64,000 nucleotides of DNA, taken from contig NZ_LIQF01000003.1 of assembly GCF_001418205.1 (NCBI RefSeq), forward strand, positions 186,001 through 250,000, in the 5' to 3' direction. Both the position numbers and the translations under genes were made by a program. The notes under the pieces were generated by a model. The model was not told the origin of the DNA, did not search any database, and saw only the letters and a program-made list of their open reading frames with translations. Shown here one piece after another: positions 16,986-27,225 of the stretch. Origin of the DNA: Marinomonas fungiae. Its GTDB lineage: Bacteria; Pseudomonadota; Gammaproteobacteria; Pseudomonadales; Marinomonadaceae. The number at the start of each line of letters is the position of its first letter. Positions within the stretch are counted from its first letter, which is position 1.

Positions 16986-19900
16986 GTGAGAAAAGTCGTT
17001 GCTTTTAAGGTGCTCCTAGTGGCGCTATTTTGCCTATTGCTTTTGGGTTTTAGCTATAGGATATATCAAGAGAACTATTCGAAACTTGCGTTTCAAATTA
17101 GAGAATCGCTCAGTTTAGAGGCCAAGGCGCATGCAGATGTTATTAACGCAAGGCTCGACGATTTAAAGGGAGATTTGTCGATTCTACGAGGTGCGCCTCC
17201 TATCCAAGGTATTCAGCGAGCGCTGTACAACAATAACCGTGACCCTCACGATTCAAGTACGACAGCTGTATGGCAAAGTCGGCTCAGGTCAGTTCTAGAA
17301 TCCTATTTGCAGTCAAAGCCTAATATTTCAAAAGTACGATATGTCGCTATCCGCGATGGCTGGAATGAGCTGGTGAGTGTTGAAAGAGAGCAGTCTAGCC
17401 CATTTGTCCTGAGCTTAGAGATGCAGCAGCAGTTTGTTGAAAACATATCTGCTTCTGACTCGAATAGTGTGTTTGTCTCAAGGCTTATGAAAACCGTCAA
17501 AGGAAAGCGATCTAATCTCTTATTGCTAGGCGCCAAGGTTTTCGATTCCGATGGAGCGCTATTTGGCGTCCTATTAATAGACGTTGAAGTTGATGCCGTT
17601 CTTGCACAAATGGTCGCCTCGATTAGCCCTAGCTTGGGCTTATATGTCCTCAGCAGTCGAAGCGGCTTAATGTTTTCAGAAGTTGGTCTGCCGCAACAAA
17701 ATAATAGTTGGTTCGACGATATAGTGGATCACATAACGAGTTCAATATTTATACGTGGGCGCGTTAGTGTCGTTCTTAATGACTCAGATTATTTGAGTAT
17801 CGTGCTTATTAAAGATGATCATGATGCAAGATGCCATGCACTTATGGATGCTTTAACATTAGCGGTGGCCGTTTGTGCTGCGGCGTTGATTTCGATGCTC
17901 ATCGTTATCCTTCAAAGGCGGAATAGTCAGCAGCAAGCTTCATTGATCATTAATGAGTCCAAAAATGCGGCCATCATTAAAAGTAGTCAAGACGCTATTA
18001 TTGGGACAAACCGAGAAGGTGTGATTAATAGTTGGAATGCCAGTGCTGAAAAGATGTTCGGTTATCTGCCCCACGAGGCAATTGGCAAAAGAAGCATTGA
18101 TTTAATGTGGTCGCCTAGACACTTAGAAGAAGAGGCTGACATTCACCAGAAACTCCTTAATGGGCAATTAATCAAGCCCTATGAAACGATACGTCGACAC
18201 AAAAATGGTCAAGACATTACCGTCTTTCTTTCGGCATCGGTAATACGAAACGAACGTAATGTTGTGATTGGTATTTCTGAAATCATTCGCGATATGACGG
18301 AGTTAAAAGCCATTGCAAAGGAATTGAGTGAGCTGAATAAAACGTTGCAAATACAGGTTGAAGAGCGGACTCGTGAACTCAAACAATCCTATAGCCTACA
18401 AGAGGCCATCTTTACGACAGGCGAGAACTTGATCATTGCCACAGATACAAGTGGTGTTATTACCCATTTTAATCCTGCGGCGGAGAATCTATTAGGCTAT
18501 TCAAAAGAAGAGGTTATTGGAAAATGTACGCCAATAATTTTCCATGACCAAGAAGAAATTGTTGTCCGTGCAAAAGAGCTCAGTAACGAGTTGAATATGC
18601 CTGTGTCAGGATTCGATGTCTTTGTTATTAAAACTCGCTTAGGTCTGAAAAATGATCATGAATGGACTTATATTACTCGACAAGGCGATCGAGTGCCAGT
18701 TTACCTTTCTGCATCAGCATTCTATAACGAACAAGGAGACATCACGGGTTATCTCGGGATGATCGCAAATATTTCAGACCTGATACATCAGCAGCAACAA
18801 TTGGTCGCATTTAAAGATCAGTTAACCAAAGCTTCTGAGATCGCTCATCTTGGTATTTGGAGTTGGGGCCTTGCAGATAATTCAATCTATTGGAACCCCG
18901 AAATGTATGGCATTTACGATATGGACATCAGTGAACCTGTACAGCTTGAAAATTGGGTTGCTATGGTTGTCGAAGAAGATCGACAACGTGCATTAGATCA
19001 CTTTCAGATGCTAATCGACTCTGGATCCGAAGCAGACATTATTTTCGATGTCATTACTGGGGCAGGCAACAGAAAAACAATTCATGCTACGGCGTCACTC
19101 GAAAAAAGTAGCTATCAAAATGGAAGGGTGACTGTTATTGGCATCAACCAAGATATCAGTCAGCGTATCAGCTATGAGAACGCTCTAAAAGAAGCGAAAA
19201 ATGCAGCGGATTTGTCGAACCGTATTAAATCCGAGTTTGTTGCTAATATGAGTCATGAAATTCGCACGCCATTGAATGCTGTTATCGGAACCTTAGAGCT
19301 TATGCGACGCACTGAGCTCAATGAAATGCAAAAAGCTTATATAGAACGTTCTGATAAGGCAGCCAAATCTCTATTGGCGATTTTGAATGATATTTTGGAC
19401 TTTTCGAAAATTGAAGCGGGGCGGTTAGAAGTGGACCCACAGCCGTTTTGCTTAATCGATTTTGTCGACGATTTAACGCAAATTTTAAAGGCTTATAAGG
19501 CTGGCAAAGACATCGAATTGATTGTTGATATTGATCCAGCCTTGCCAGCCGAGATGACTCTTGATTCGCTACGTCTTCAGCAAGTTATTTTGAACTTAGT
19601 TGGTAATGCATTGAAGTTTACCGCCCAAGGCGAGGTGGTGCTGAGATTTAAAGCGACTGATCATCAGCTGCTATTGATTGAAATAATTGATACTGGTATT
19701 GGTATTGAGCAAGCGAAGCAGGAGCATTTATTTAATGCTTTTACACAAGCGCAAGCATCCACAGTTCGTGAATACGGTGGTACAGGGCTCGGCTTAGTAA
19801 TCAGCAAGCGTTTGGTTGAGCTGATGGAGGGCTCGATGACCTTCCATAGCGAATCGGGTAAAGGGACTGAATTTTATTTATCTATCCCTTTTCAAAGTGA

Positions 19901-21347
19901 AAGTCTGACATCATTGCATCTTCCCTCTATCTCTTCTAATTCAGCCGTGATTCTTGATTCCAATAGTGTATCGCGTGTGGCAACGCTCCATGCAGTCGAA
20001 ATGCTTGGATGGGACGCTGTTTTAGCGGCAGATGTCGAAGCGTTTTGGGCCCAGCTACAACGTAAAGCTGATTTTGGCTGCTCCGTTGACATGATACTCA
20101 TTGATCAGGCGTTTATGCATGGTTTGGATCTGTCCAAGATGTCTATTAATAAGCGTCTTGGCAAAGCACTTTTTAACGGAAAAATTGTTATTTTATCGAG
20201 AGAAGAGTATTCAGTTGATCACCTAGGATCTGATATCTTCAATGTGAGCAAGCCTATTACGGCAAAAAGTTTGGCGCAGTTGTGTGCTGAGAATTTTTCG
20301 AAGCAAGAAGAGACGGTTTCAGTGAAAGAGAATCAATTGCCCTTAAATGGATTGAAGCTATTGCTAGCAGAGGATAATCTCACCAATCAGCTAATCGCCA
20401 AAGAGTTGCTGAAGTCTGAAGGCGCTGAAGTTGTTATTGCGAACAATGGCCAAGAAGCGGTAGAACGGTTCCAGCGTGAGACATTTGATCTCGTTTTAAT
20501 GGACATTCAAATGCCTGTTATGGATGGTTATGATGCGGCGAAAGCCATTCGCGTTCTTTCCGAAAGTATTCCTATCATTGCGATGACTGCCAACGCCCTA
20601 GCATCCGATCGTGCTTTGGCGGAAGCTGCTGGAATGAATGCTCATATAGGTAAGCCTTTTCAGGTTGAGCAACTCGTCGATATGATTTTGCAAAGTGTGC
20701 AGGACGATGCTCTACATGCTAAGCACTTGGTGCTTTCTGAACATCAATCTACATCCGGTCGGTTGCAGACGATAAATCAGACCCATGCCTTAACTCGAAT
20801 GGGGGGCAACCATGGGCTGTATCGTACAATTTTAGAGGCTTTTGTGCGTGAGTCGCTTGAGTTGATGAATCAATTGCCCTGTCAATCGATGAAGCTTGAT
20901 GGCGACCGAAGTGGTGTGATTAGGTCGGCTCATTCCTTGAAAGGGTCTGCGGGGGCAGTTGGGGCTGAGCAACTGGCGGATGCAGCCAAACAGCTTGAAA
21001 GTCAGCTTAAAAGCGGTGATTTAACGGGATACCAAGAAAGTAGGGGGCATATTGAAACACTGTATCAGGAAGCAATAGTTGTCATTAGGGCAATTTTAAA
21101 TCAAAGTAAAACTGACGTTAGTGAGCATGGCTGTGGAAGTAACCTAGCCACTTGTGAATCCATGGATCAGCTAATTGAATTACTTGAGAGTTCAAATATG
21201 CGGGCCATGAGTGTGTACGAATCCATGTTAGCTCAAGCAGGGCCAGATACCATCGCGATGTTGGAAAAAGTGCAGAGCGCTATGCAAGCGCTGGATTTTA
21301 AGGCGGTGGCTAAAGAATTAAACAACTATGTGCAAGGGTTGAAGTAA
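16986..21347 (+). CDS. Membrane hybrid sensor histidine kinase, 3 PAS, REC, HPt (1453 aa)
   Basis: Order of domains: membrane helix 1 (~6-24), periplasmic Cache-like sensor (~30-280), membrane helix 2 (~288-310), three PAS domains (~320-735), HisKA with phospho-His757 in MSHEIRTPLN, HATPase with GTGLGLVISKRL, a degenerate receiver (VILDSN...MILIDQ), a full receiver with Asp1173 in LVLMDIQMPVMDG, and an HPt domain with His1316 in SAHSLKGSAG. This is a full phosphorelay in one chain. Start GTG 16986 is chosen for GGGAG seven bases upstream; an ATG at 16953 lacks an RBS. The stop overlaps the next gene's ATG (TAATG), so the GGDEF regulator is its likely target. Confidence 0.92.
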   Translation: MRKVVAFKVLLVALFCLLLLGFSYRIYQENYSKLAFQIRESLSLEAKAHADVINARLDDLKGDLSILRGAPPIQGIQRALYNNNRDPHDSSTTAVWQSRLRSVLESYLQSKPNISKVRYVAIRDGWNELVSVEREQSSPFVLSLEMQQQFVENISASDSNSVFVSRLMKTVKGKRSNLLLLGAKVFDSDGALFGVLLIDVEVDAVLAQMVASISPSLGLYVLSSRSGLMFSEVGLPQQNNSWFDDIVDHITSSIFIRGRVSVVLNDSDYLSIVLIKDDHDARCHALMDALTLAVAVCAAALISMLIVILQRRNSQQQASLIINESKNAAIIKSSQDAIIGTNREGVINSWNASAEKMFGYLPHEAIGKRSIDLMWSPRHLEEEADIHQKLLNGQLIKPYETIRRHKNGQDITVFLSASVIRNERNVVIGISEIIRDMTELKAIAKELSELNKTLQIQVEERTRELKQSYSLQEAIFTTGENLIIATDTSGVITHFNPAAENLLGYSKEEVIGKCTPIIFHDQEEIVVRAKELSNELNMPVSGFDVFVIKTRLGLKNDHEWTYITRQGDRVPVYLSASAFYNEQGDITGYLGMIANISDLIHQQQQLVAFKDQLTKASEIAHLGIWSWGLADNSIYWNPEMYGIYDMDISEPVQLENWVAMVVEEDRQRALDHFQMLIDSGSEADIIFDVITGAGNRKTIHATASLEKSSYQNGRVTVIGINQDISQRISYENALKEAKNAADLSNRIKSEFVANMSHEIRTPLNAVIGTLELMRRTELNEMQKAYIERSDKAAKSLLAILNDILDFSKIEAGRLEVDPQPFCLIDFVDDLTQILKAYKAGKDIELIVDIDPALPAEMTLDSLRLQQVILNLVGNALKFTAQGEVVLRFKATDHQLLLIEIIDTGIGIEQAKQEHLFNAFTQAQASTVREYGGTGLGLVISKRLVELMEGSMTFHSESGKGTEFYLSIPFQSESLTSLHLPSISSNSAVILDSNSVSRVATLHAVEMLGWDAVLAADVEAFWAQLQRKADFGCSVDMILIDQAFMHGLDLSKMSINKRLGKALFNGKIVILSREEYSVDHLGSDIFNVSKPITAKSLAQLCAENFSKQEETVSVKENQLPLNGLKLLLAEDNLTNQLIAKELLKSEGAEVVIANNGQEAVERFQRETFDLVLMDIQMPVMDGYDAAKAIRVLSESIPIIAMTANALASDRALAEAAGMNAHIGKPFQVEQLVDMILQSVQDDALHAKHLVLSEHQSTSGRLQTINQTHALTRMGGNHGLYRTILEAFVRESLELMNQLPCQSMKLDGDRSGVIRSAHSLKGSAGAVGAEQLADAAKQLESQLKSGDLTGYQESRGHIETLYQEAIVVIRAILNQSKTDVSEHGCGSNLATCESMDQLIELLESSNMRAMSVYESMLAQAGPDTIAMLEKVQSAMQALDFKAVAKELNNYVQGLK

Positions 21348-22276
21348 TGGAACGGTTTAACTTTGAGATGGCGGATGTGCTGGTGGTCGATGATCAAGCA
21401 TCGAATATCCAGCTGATCTATCAGGTGTTACATAGTGACTACAATATATACATGGCCCGCTCTGGTGCTGAGGCGTTAGAGCTCATCAAGACCCAGAGGC
21501 CAGATATTATTTTGCTAGATGTATACATGCCAGAGCTGTCAGGTTTAGAGCTGTGCCGTATGCTAAAAGGCAATCCTATCTACTGCGATATTCCGATAAT
21601 TTTCATTACCTCGTTTACCGAACCTGAACAGGAAGTGGAGTGTTGGGAAGCTGGTGGTGTGGATTTTGTTCAAAAGCCGATCAACCAGTTGACGCTATCA
21701 AAACGTGTTAAAGCACATTTGACCCTCAAGTTTCAAGCGGATGTTTTAAAGCGCTTAGTGAACCTAGATGGTCTGACAGGGATTTATAATCGTCGCTATT
21801 TTGATGAGCAGGGAGCCATATTTTTTTCAAATAGCCAGCAAACAAATGTAGGCTTCAGTGTCGTAATGTTTGATATCGATTATTTTAAAGATTTTAATGA
21901 TCGCTATGGTCATCTGGTTGGAGATGATTGTTTGAAGAAAGTGTCCTTCTGTATTAATAGGTTGGTGAATGATGATCATAAATTGTTTGCTCGTTATGGC
22001 GGGGAAGAGTTTATTTTATTGATTTCAGAAGCCTCTTTACTGGATGTTAAATCCTTGATTGAGTCCATATGTAATGCTGTCGCAGCACTAAAAATCCCTC
22101 ATGAATCTTCTAAATGCAGTGCTTATGTTACGGTAAGTGCTGGTGCGGTATATTGCGATAATCCAGAAATAGCAAGACTAAACGACTTGGTGGAGCAAAG
22201 TGATGTCCAGCTCTACCGAGCTAAAGATGCGGGTCGAAATCAGGTTTTCTTGAAAGAAATTTTAAATCCTTTCTGA
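21347..22276 (+). CDS. Response regulator diguanylate cyclase, REC-GGDEF (309 aa)
   Basis: Receiver domain (~8-125) with acidic pair in VVDDQ and phospho-Asp58 in ILLDVYMPE, then a GGDEF domain with an intact active site RYGGEEF and the substrate region FDIDYFKDFNDRYGH. It should make c-di-GMP when phosphorylated by the upstream kinase, to which it is translationally coupled by a one-base stop/start overlap. The position of the inhibitory I-site (RxxD five residues before GGEEF) reads DDHK, so feedback inhibition is probably missing. Similar in layout to the regulator at 44959, which does have an I-site. Confidence 0.93.
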   Translation: MERFNFEMADVLVVDDQASNIQLIYQVLHSDYNIYMARSGAEALELIKTQRPDIILLDVYMPELSGLELCRMLKGNPIYCDIPIIFITSFTEPEQEVECWEAGGVDFVQKPINQLTLSKRVKAHLTLKFQADVLKRLVNLDGLTGIYNRRYFDEQGAIFFSNSQQTNVGFSVVMFDIDYFKDFNDRYGHLVGDDCLKKVSFCINRLVNDDHKLFARYGGEEFILLISEASLLDVKSLIESICNAVAALKIPHESSKCSAYVTVSAGAVYCDNPEIARLNDLVEQSDVQLYRAKDAGRNQVFLKEILNPF

Positions 22277-22370
22277 TGATTTAAAATCTAAGAATTACTT
22301 TTCATAAAGTGGTGGCTTAATTGCTCAAGGTTACTATTTAAATCTAGTTATTTATGATGGCCCATGTTAG

Positions 22371-22453
22371 TTTCGTAAAGCAATAGTCAATGGAATGACT
22401 TGCCCTCATATACGTATTTTCTAATACCTTCTCCATTGACTCGCCTTACGAAA
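22371..22453. repeat. Nested imperfect inverted repeat, 83 bases
   Basis: Outer arms TTTCGTAA (22371-22378) and TTACGAAA (22446-22453); inner arms AGTCAATGGA (22385-22394) and TCCATTGACT (22432-22441); a small central GTATT/AATAC stem at 22414-22427. It lies in the 237-base gap between the GGDEF regulator and a chemoreceptor, and could be a transcript-ending or leader structure, or a small MITE-like repeat. No poly-T follows. Confidence 0.5.
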
Positions 22454-22513
22454 TAAAAATTTAGTGGCATGCTCATCCAGCACCTCGACTGAAGTTAGGA
22501 TAGGGAGTTAATA

Positions 22514-24469
22514 ATGGAATATTGGCATCGTTTAAGCTTACGTACACGCTTTTATCTAGTAGTTGCATTGATACTGCTGTCTCAGTTGTTAATTGTCATG
22601 ACGGCACAAGCGATCTTATCTAGTCAGGATCGCTTAGAGCGTCTTGAGAATTATGAGCTTCCGCTCGCGTTACAAGGGATCGGCAGTGGTATTCAAGCTG
22701 AGCTTAATATCATGATTGCTGGCTCACAAGCCCTAGCAAATAACCCTACCATCAGTCAGTGGGTAAAGGATGGTATGCCTGAAGGCGGCTTTGAGTTAGT
22801 TTCAAAAACCATGGTGAAAACTCAGTCTTCTATTGGAGCGTTAGGCGTCTTCCTAGCTGCAAATGATGGTGAGCGCATGGTTTATTATCATTATGAAAAT
22901 GGCCAACTGCATGGTCGTCCATTAGAGCAGTCTAATAAGGATGATAGCTGGTATTTTGACTATCTGAGCCGTCGTACAGAGTACGAATTGAACTTAGATT
23001 CAAATGATTTCAGTGGTGATGAGCTACGGATGTTTATCAACTATTCCAGTACTGAGCAGCTTGCTTCAGGACATCCATATGTTGTCGCTGGCGGAGTCAT
23101 GGACTTGGCAATGGTGGCGAAATTGATACAGTCTTATCAGATTGGTAATAACGGTACTGTATTGATGGTTGGGGCAAATGGCCATGTGGATGTTAGCCCG
23201 CAAAATATTGGCCAAGATCTTAACTTAAGCCAAAACCCAGTCATTGCACCTTTAATTGCGAGTCCTAGCCAAAAAGTTAAAGTGGTCGAAGGGGATTGGC
23301 AAGGGCGTGAAAGCTACATCGCCTCCTATTGGATTCCTAGTTTACAGCGTTATATTGTCGCGACCGTGCCGACCAGTGATATCACAGCGGATATTCGAGA
23401 GAATCAGAAAGTTATCTTTGCCCTAGCATCGCTTTTGTTAATTATTGCTTTGGCTGTGCTGTATCCGGTTACAGGTGCTTTGATTCGCCCTGTGGTGCGT
23501 TTGCGTCAACAAATTAGCCGAGCATCAGAGACACTGGATTTGTCATTGAAGTTTAGTACTCGTGATCGAGCGGAAATTGGGGATCTTTGTCTACAATTAA
23601 CGCATTTAATGGAGCGACTACGCTTAACGATGCATGAGGTGGCACAGGTATCTGATGAAACAGAAAGTTTGTCATCGCAGTTAGAGAGCGGGGCACAAAG
23701 TACAACGCAGTCTTTCCATGAACAGCAAGCGGCTCTGGCGCAGATTTCCGCGACGATGGAAGGGATTGCAGAGCAAGTGTCTTTGATTGCACACGCAGCA
23801 AAAGAAGCCGGAGAGCAGTCGAATGAGGGCCGTGATATTCTGGCGCAATCCGTTGAACATCTTCAAGTAAGTGTCAATGCAATTGAAAATCTACAACAAG
23901 AAATGAGTTCAAACCGTGAAGAGATGGGAGTGCTGCAGCATCATGGTGATGAGATTATTGTTGTGTTGGATGTTATTCGTGGTATCTCGGAGCAGACCAA
24001 TTTATTGGCGTTGAATGCGGCGATTGAGGCGGCGCGTGCAGGAGAGCATGGACGTGGATTCTCTGTCGTGGCAGATGAAGTACGTCAGTTAGCACAGCGT
24101 ACATCGGATTCAACCACTAATATTCAAGGTATGATTGATAGTTTACGTGGTGCAACTCAGCGAATGGCTGACCAAATGCAAAACAGCGTAAACAGCACAG
24201 AAAGTGGCTTATCAGGATTACGAGAAACGCGCAATAAGCTAGACGAAATGAGTGCTCAGTTGCGTTCAGTGTTTGATATGAATGCACAGATTGCCAAGAG
24301 TACTCAAGAGCAAGAGCTGTCTATTGGGGAAGTACATGAAGGGCTGCAGGCATTGTCACAGCAAGGAGAAAGTGCTTCCCAAATGGCTGACCAGTCAAGC
24401 TTTGCGACGCGTAATTTGCGTGAACGTATCGGTGCTTTGAAACAACAGATGAAGGTCTTTACCTTCTAA
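22514..24469 (+). CDS. Methyl-accepting chemotaxis protein with Cache-type sensor (651 aa)
   Basis: Membrane helix 1 at ~13-35 ([17 protein letters not shown]), a periplasmic Cache-like sensor of ~260 residues (including [15 protein letters not shown] and [17 protein letters not shown]), membrane helix 2 at ~296-318, HAMP ([19 protein letters not shown]), and a signalling domain with hairpin tip [20 protein letters not shown]. Cache sensors typically bind small carboxylates, amino acids or amines. RBS AGGGAG before the ATG. Sited among c-di-GMP proteins but separated from them by strong gaps, so it is its own unit. Confidence 0.93.
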   Translation: MEYWHRLSLRTRFYLVVALILLSQLLIVMTAQAILSSQDRLERLENYELPLALQGIGSGIQAELNIMIAGSQALANNPTISQWVKDGMPEGGFELVSKTMVKTQSSIGALGVFLAANDGERMVYYHYENGQLHGRPLEQSNKDDSWYFDYLSRRTEYELNLDSNDFSGDELRMFINYSSTEQLASGHPYVVAGGVMDLAMVAKLIQSYQIGNNGTVLMVGANGHVDVSPQNIGQDLNLSQNPVIAPLIASPSQKVKVVEGDWQGRESYIASYWIPSLQRYIVATVPTSDITADIRENQKVIFALASLLLIIALAVLYPVTGALIRPVVRLRQQISRASETLDLSLKFSTRDRAEIGDLCLQLTHLMERLRLTMHEVAQVSDETESLSSQLESGAQSTTQSFHEQQAALAQISATMEGIAEQVSLIAHAAKEAGEQSNEGRDILAQSVEHLQVSVNAIENLQQEMSSNREEMGVLQHHGDEIIVVLDVIRGISEQTNLLALNAAIEAARAGEHGRGFSVVADEVRQLAQRTSDSTTNIQGMIDSLRGATQRMADQMQNSVNSTESGLSGLRETRNKLDEMSAQLRSVFDMNAQIAKSTQEQELSIGEVHEGLQALSQQGESASQMADQSSFATRNLRERIGALKQQMKVFTF

Positions 24470-24477
24470 TCGTAAAG

Positions 24478-24513
24478 CATAAAGAAAGCAGCAATAAAGC
24501 TGCTTTCTTTATG
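24478..24513. terminator. Bidirectional terminator, chemoreceptor / HD-GYP regulator
   Basis: Perfect 15-bp inverted repeat: CATAAAGAAAGCAGC at 24478-24492, loop AATAAA, complement at 24499-24513. The stem carries its own A/T flank on each side, so both converging transcripts would end in a T-rich stretch. Confidence 0.88.
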
Positions 24514-24517
24514 TTGG

Positions 24518-25609
24518 TTAGTCTTTAAATTCCGCAGCGATGGTTTTAAATTGACTCTCGGTCTGCAAGAAAGCATCGACTACTTTGGGATCAAAGTGCT
24601 TGCCTTTACCTTCTAGAATGATTTCTTTCGCTTTGTCGTGAGAAAAAGATGGTTTGTAAACACGTTCCGAAATGAGTGCTTCGTAGACATCTGCTAAAGC
24701 CATGATTCGACCCGAAATAGGAATCTCTTCGCCCTTTAAGCCTTGCGGGTAGCCAGAACCATCCCACTTTTCATGGTGACACTCAGCAATTTCGCGGGCA
24801 TAGCGTAAGAAAGACGTTTGGTCTTTTCCGACTGCAGCCTGCGCGGCCATCAGCGCTTGTGCCCCGAGAGAAGCATGAGTCATCATGATTTTAAACTCGT
24901 CCGCGTCAAGTTTGCCTGGTTTTAAAAGAATGTCATCGGGAATCCCAACCTTGCCAATATCATGTAAGGGGGCAGAGCGGTACATAAGATCAATATTTTC
25001 GCTGTTCAGCTCGTCAAGATGAAAGCCGTTTTTCATTAGCTGTGTTGCTAAAGTTTTAACATAATATTGCGTTCTTCGAATATGGTTGCCTGTTTCGTTA
25101 TCTCGTGTTTCTGCTAGGGAAGCCAAGGCATGTATAGTGATGTTTTGGGTAACAAAAACTTCTCTTGTACGTTCAGCAACTCTCTCTTCTAAAACCTTGT
25201 TGTATTGTTCTAAATGTGTTTGCGCATCACGCAGTTGTAATATGTTGCGAACTCGTGTGAGTACGATAGCAGGGGAAAACGGCTTGCTAATGTAATCAAT
25301 GGCGCCAAGCTCTAAGCCTTTTTCTTCATCATGGAATTCGCTCATAGCAGAAACAAAGATTATCGGAATGTCTTTAGTTTCTGGGCGTTCTTTTAGTATG
25401 CTGCACAGCTCGTAGCCATCCATATCAGGCATCATGATATCAAGCAAAATAAGATCTGGCGTGACAACGTTTTCAATTCGTTCTATCGCTTGTTTGCCAT
25501 TTTTAGCAACAATTACGCGATATTTATCCTTTAAAGTACCAGATAAAACAGTAATGTTGGCAGGTTCATCATCCACTACCAAAATAGTTTTTAGGCCCTG
25601 GTCGCTCAT
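24518..25609 (-). CDS. Response regulator c-di-GMP phosphodiesterase, REC-HD-GYP (363 aa)
   Basis: Receiver domain (~8-125) with VVDDEPAN and phospho-Asp in LILLDIMMPDMDG, a coiled linker (YNKVLEERVAERTREV), then an HD-GYP domain with metal-site HDIGKVGIPD, the second His in MTHASLGAQ, HHEKWDGSGYP (the GYP motif) and LADVYEAL. HD-GYP proteins of this build (RpfG-like) break c-di-GMP down to GMP. No cognate kinase is adjacent on its strand. RBS AAGGAG before the ATG at 25609. Confidence 0.93.
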   Translation of the reverse strand: MSDQGLKTILVVDDEPANITVLSGTLKDKYRVIVAKNGKQAIERIENVVTPDLILLDIMMPDMDGYELCSILKERPETKDIPIIFVSAMSEFHDEEKGLELGAIDYISKPFSPAIVLTRVRNILQLRDAQTHLEQYNKVLEERVAERTREVFVTQNITIHALASLAETRDNETGNHIRRTQYYVKTLATQLMKNGFHLDELNSENIDLMYRSAPLHDIGKVGIPDDILLKPGKLDADEFKIMMTHASLGAQALMAAQAAVGKDQTSFLRYAREIAECHHEKWDGSGYPQGLKGEEIPISGRIMALADVYEALISERVYKPSFSHDKAKEIILEGKGKHFDPKVVDAFLQTESQFKTIAAEFKD

Positions 25610-25883
25610 TTATGCTCCTTTAAGTTCAGCCTAAAGTGCGAATTGTCGTTCACAATGCTCACACTTCATTGCTTCTTATGCTATAGCAAATCAACAACTA
25701 GGTGTTAGCTACATTAGGTACAGTTTTCGTTAAGGAGTGTGCGAATAAATCAGCTCTTAACTTATTGTTTCAGTCTAGGGGAATACTTTATCTGCTTAAC
25801 GACGCCAGCAAACCTTAAGCGTAAGCATTCATTAAGAAACCTGTAAGAAGATAGTCGTTAAATTTCTGTCTAAAGGGCTTTTT

Positions 25884-27137
25884 ATGGACTTTGCTCGCCG
25901 TGCGCTGCAGCGCATTATTTTTACTGGATTATTTATTAGTTTGGGAGCAGGTGCGATTGCTTGGTTTATGGCAGTAGAGAATGCCGAGCGCGAATCAGTT
26001 GATCTTGCTATGGACGTTACGCGCGATACCATTATACATTTTGGTTTAATGGAAGCTAAGCCTGAGCGCATTACAGCGGTTGCGGAACAAGTCACACAAA
26101 GCCTAGTGTTAGATTGGTTTGATATCGTAGAGCTCTATGATGTTGAGGGGAGAAAGCTATCGGAGTCTCTGACTGAAAATGGTCGTAAAATTGAAGATGA
26201 ATTGCCTCACCATGATAAGCCAGAATCTTTAGAGCCAGCCTACGAAAGCATTAAAACAGTTAATGACGGCTGGGTTCTTAGAATTTTCGTTCCCATTGAA
26301 ACACAAAATCCTGATATCTGGGGCTATGTGGAAGGTGTCAGGGTTGTTCCAGACTGGCAAAAAGCCGATATCCGACATTATTCATTAATGGTTGCTCTGC
26401 TTTCAATGGGAGCGGTTTGGTTGTGTGCATTGGTCATTTATCCAACTATTGTTTACCTCAACCGTGAGCATATTCGTCAATCCAATGAAATTTTAAAGGG
26501 CAACATTGATATGATGCTGGCTTTAGGTAAGGCAATCGCTCTGCGTGACTCTGATACCGGAGCCCATAATTATCGAGTTGCATGGATGGCTGTCGAGATA
26601 GCAGAAAAAGTATCTTTAGATACGGATCAGATTAAGGCCTTGATTCTTGGGAGCTACCTCCATGATGTAGGGAAAATTGCTATCTCAGATACCATCATGC
26701 TCAAGCCAGGCCGACTTGATGAAAATGAAATGGCGATCATGAAGACGCATGTTGAGGAGGGCGTCAGAATGGTGGAAGGGATTAAATGGTTGGAGTCTGC
26801 TGCTCCAGTTATAGGTTCGCATCATGAAAAGTGGGATGGTTCCGGTTATCCGAAGCAATTGTCAGGCGAGACAATTCCACTTAATGCACGGATATTTGCC
26901 ATTGCAGATGTGTTTGATGCGCTTTGCTCCGAGCGCCCTTACAAAAAACCGTTTAGCTATCAGGAAGCCCTGAATATCATAAAAGAAGGGCGGGGAAGTC
27001 ACTTTGATCCATGTTTAGTTGATCTATTTGAGGGGCAAGCCAGACGCTTCTACGATCAACTAGTAGGGCTTGATGAAGTAAGCTGTCATAGGCTTATACA
27101 ACATAAGATTGATCGCTACTTTTTTGGCCTAAGATAA
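25884..27137 (+). CDS. Membrane HD-GYP phosphodiesterase with periplasmic sensor (417 aa)
   Basis: Membrane helix 1 at ~9-29 (RIIFTGLFISLGAGAIAWFM), a periplasmic domain of ~135 residues, membrane helix 2 at ~172-193 (SLMVALLSMGAVWLCALVIYP), then a cytoplasmic HD-GYP domain with LHDVGKIAISD, MKTHVEEG, HHEKWDGSGYP and IADVFDAL. All metal and GYP residues are intact, so it should hydrolyse c-di-GMP in response to an unknown external cue. Divergent from the REC-HD-GYP gene across a 274-base region in which I see no clear promoter or operator. Confidence 0.92.
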   Translation: MDFARRALQRIIFTGLFISLGAGAIAWFMAVENAERESVDLAMDVTRDTIIHFGLMEAKPERITAVAEQVTQSLVLDWFDIVELYDVEGRKLSESLTENGRKIEDELPHHDKPESLEPAYESIKTVNDGWVLRIFVPIETQNPDIWGYVEGVRVVPDWQKADIRHYSLMVALLSMGAVWLCALVIYPTIVYLNREHIRQSNEILKGNIDMMLALGKAIALRDSDTGAHNYRVAWMAVEIAEKVSLDTDQIKALILGSYLHDVGKIAISDTIMLKPGRLDENEMAIMKTHVEEGVRMVEGIKWLESAAPVIGSHHEKWDGSGYPKQLSGETIPLNARIFAIADVFDALCSERPYKKPFSYQEALNIIKEGRGSHFDPCLVDLFEGQARRFYDQLVGLDEVSCHRLIQHKIDRYFFGLR

Positions 27138-27225
27138 AATATCGCACCATAATCTTGCTAGGTATTATTATTGTTGTTGAACTGCTAGGATCAAGGGAGT
27201 GAGACAGTAGGAGGGGTGATGTGCT

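Noticed and set aside
16796..17008. 70-codon frame upstream of the sensor kinase
   Set aside because: Overlaps the kinase start in another frame, no RBS, no recognisable domain.
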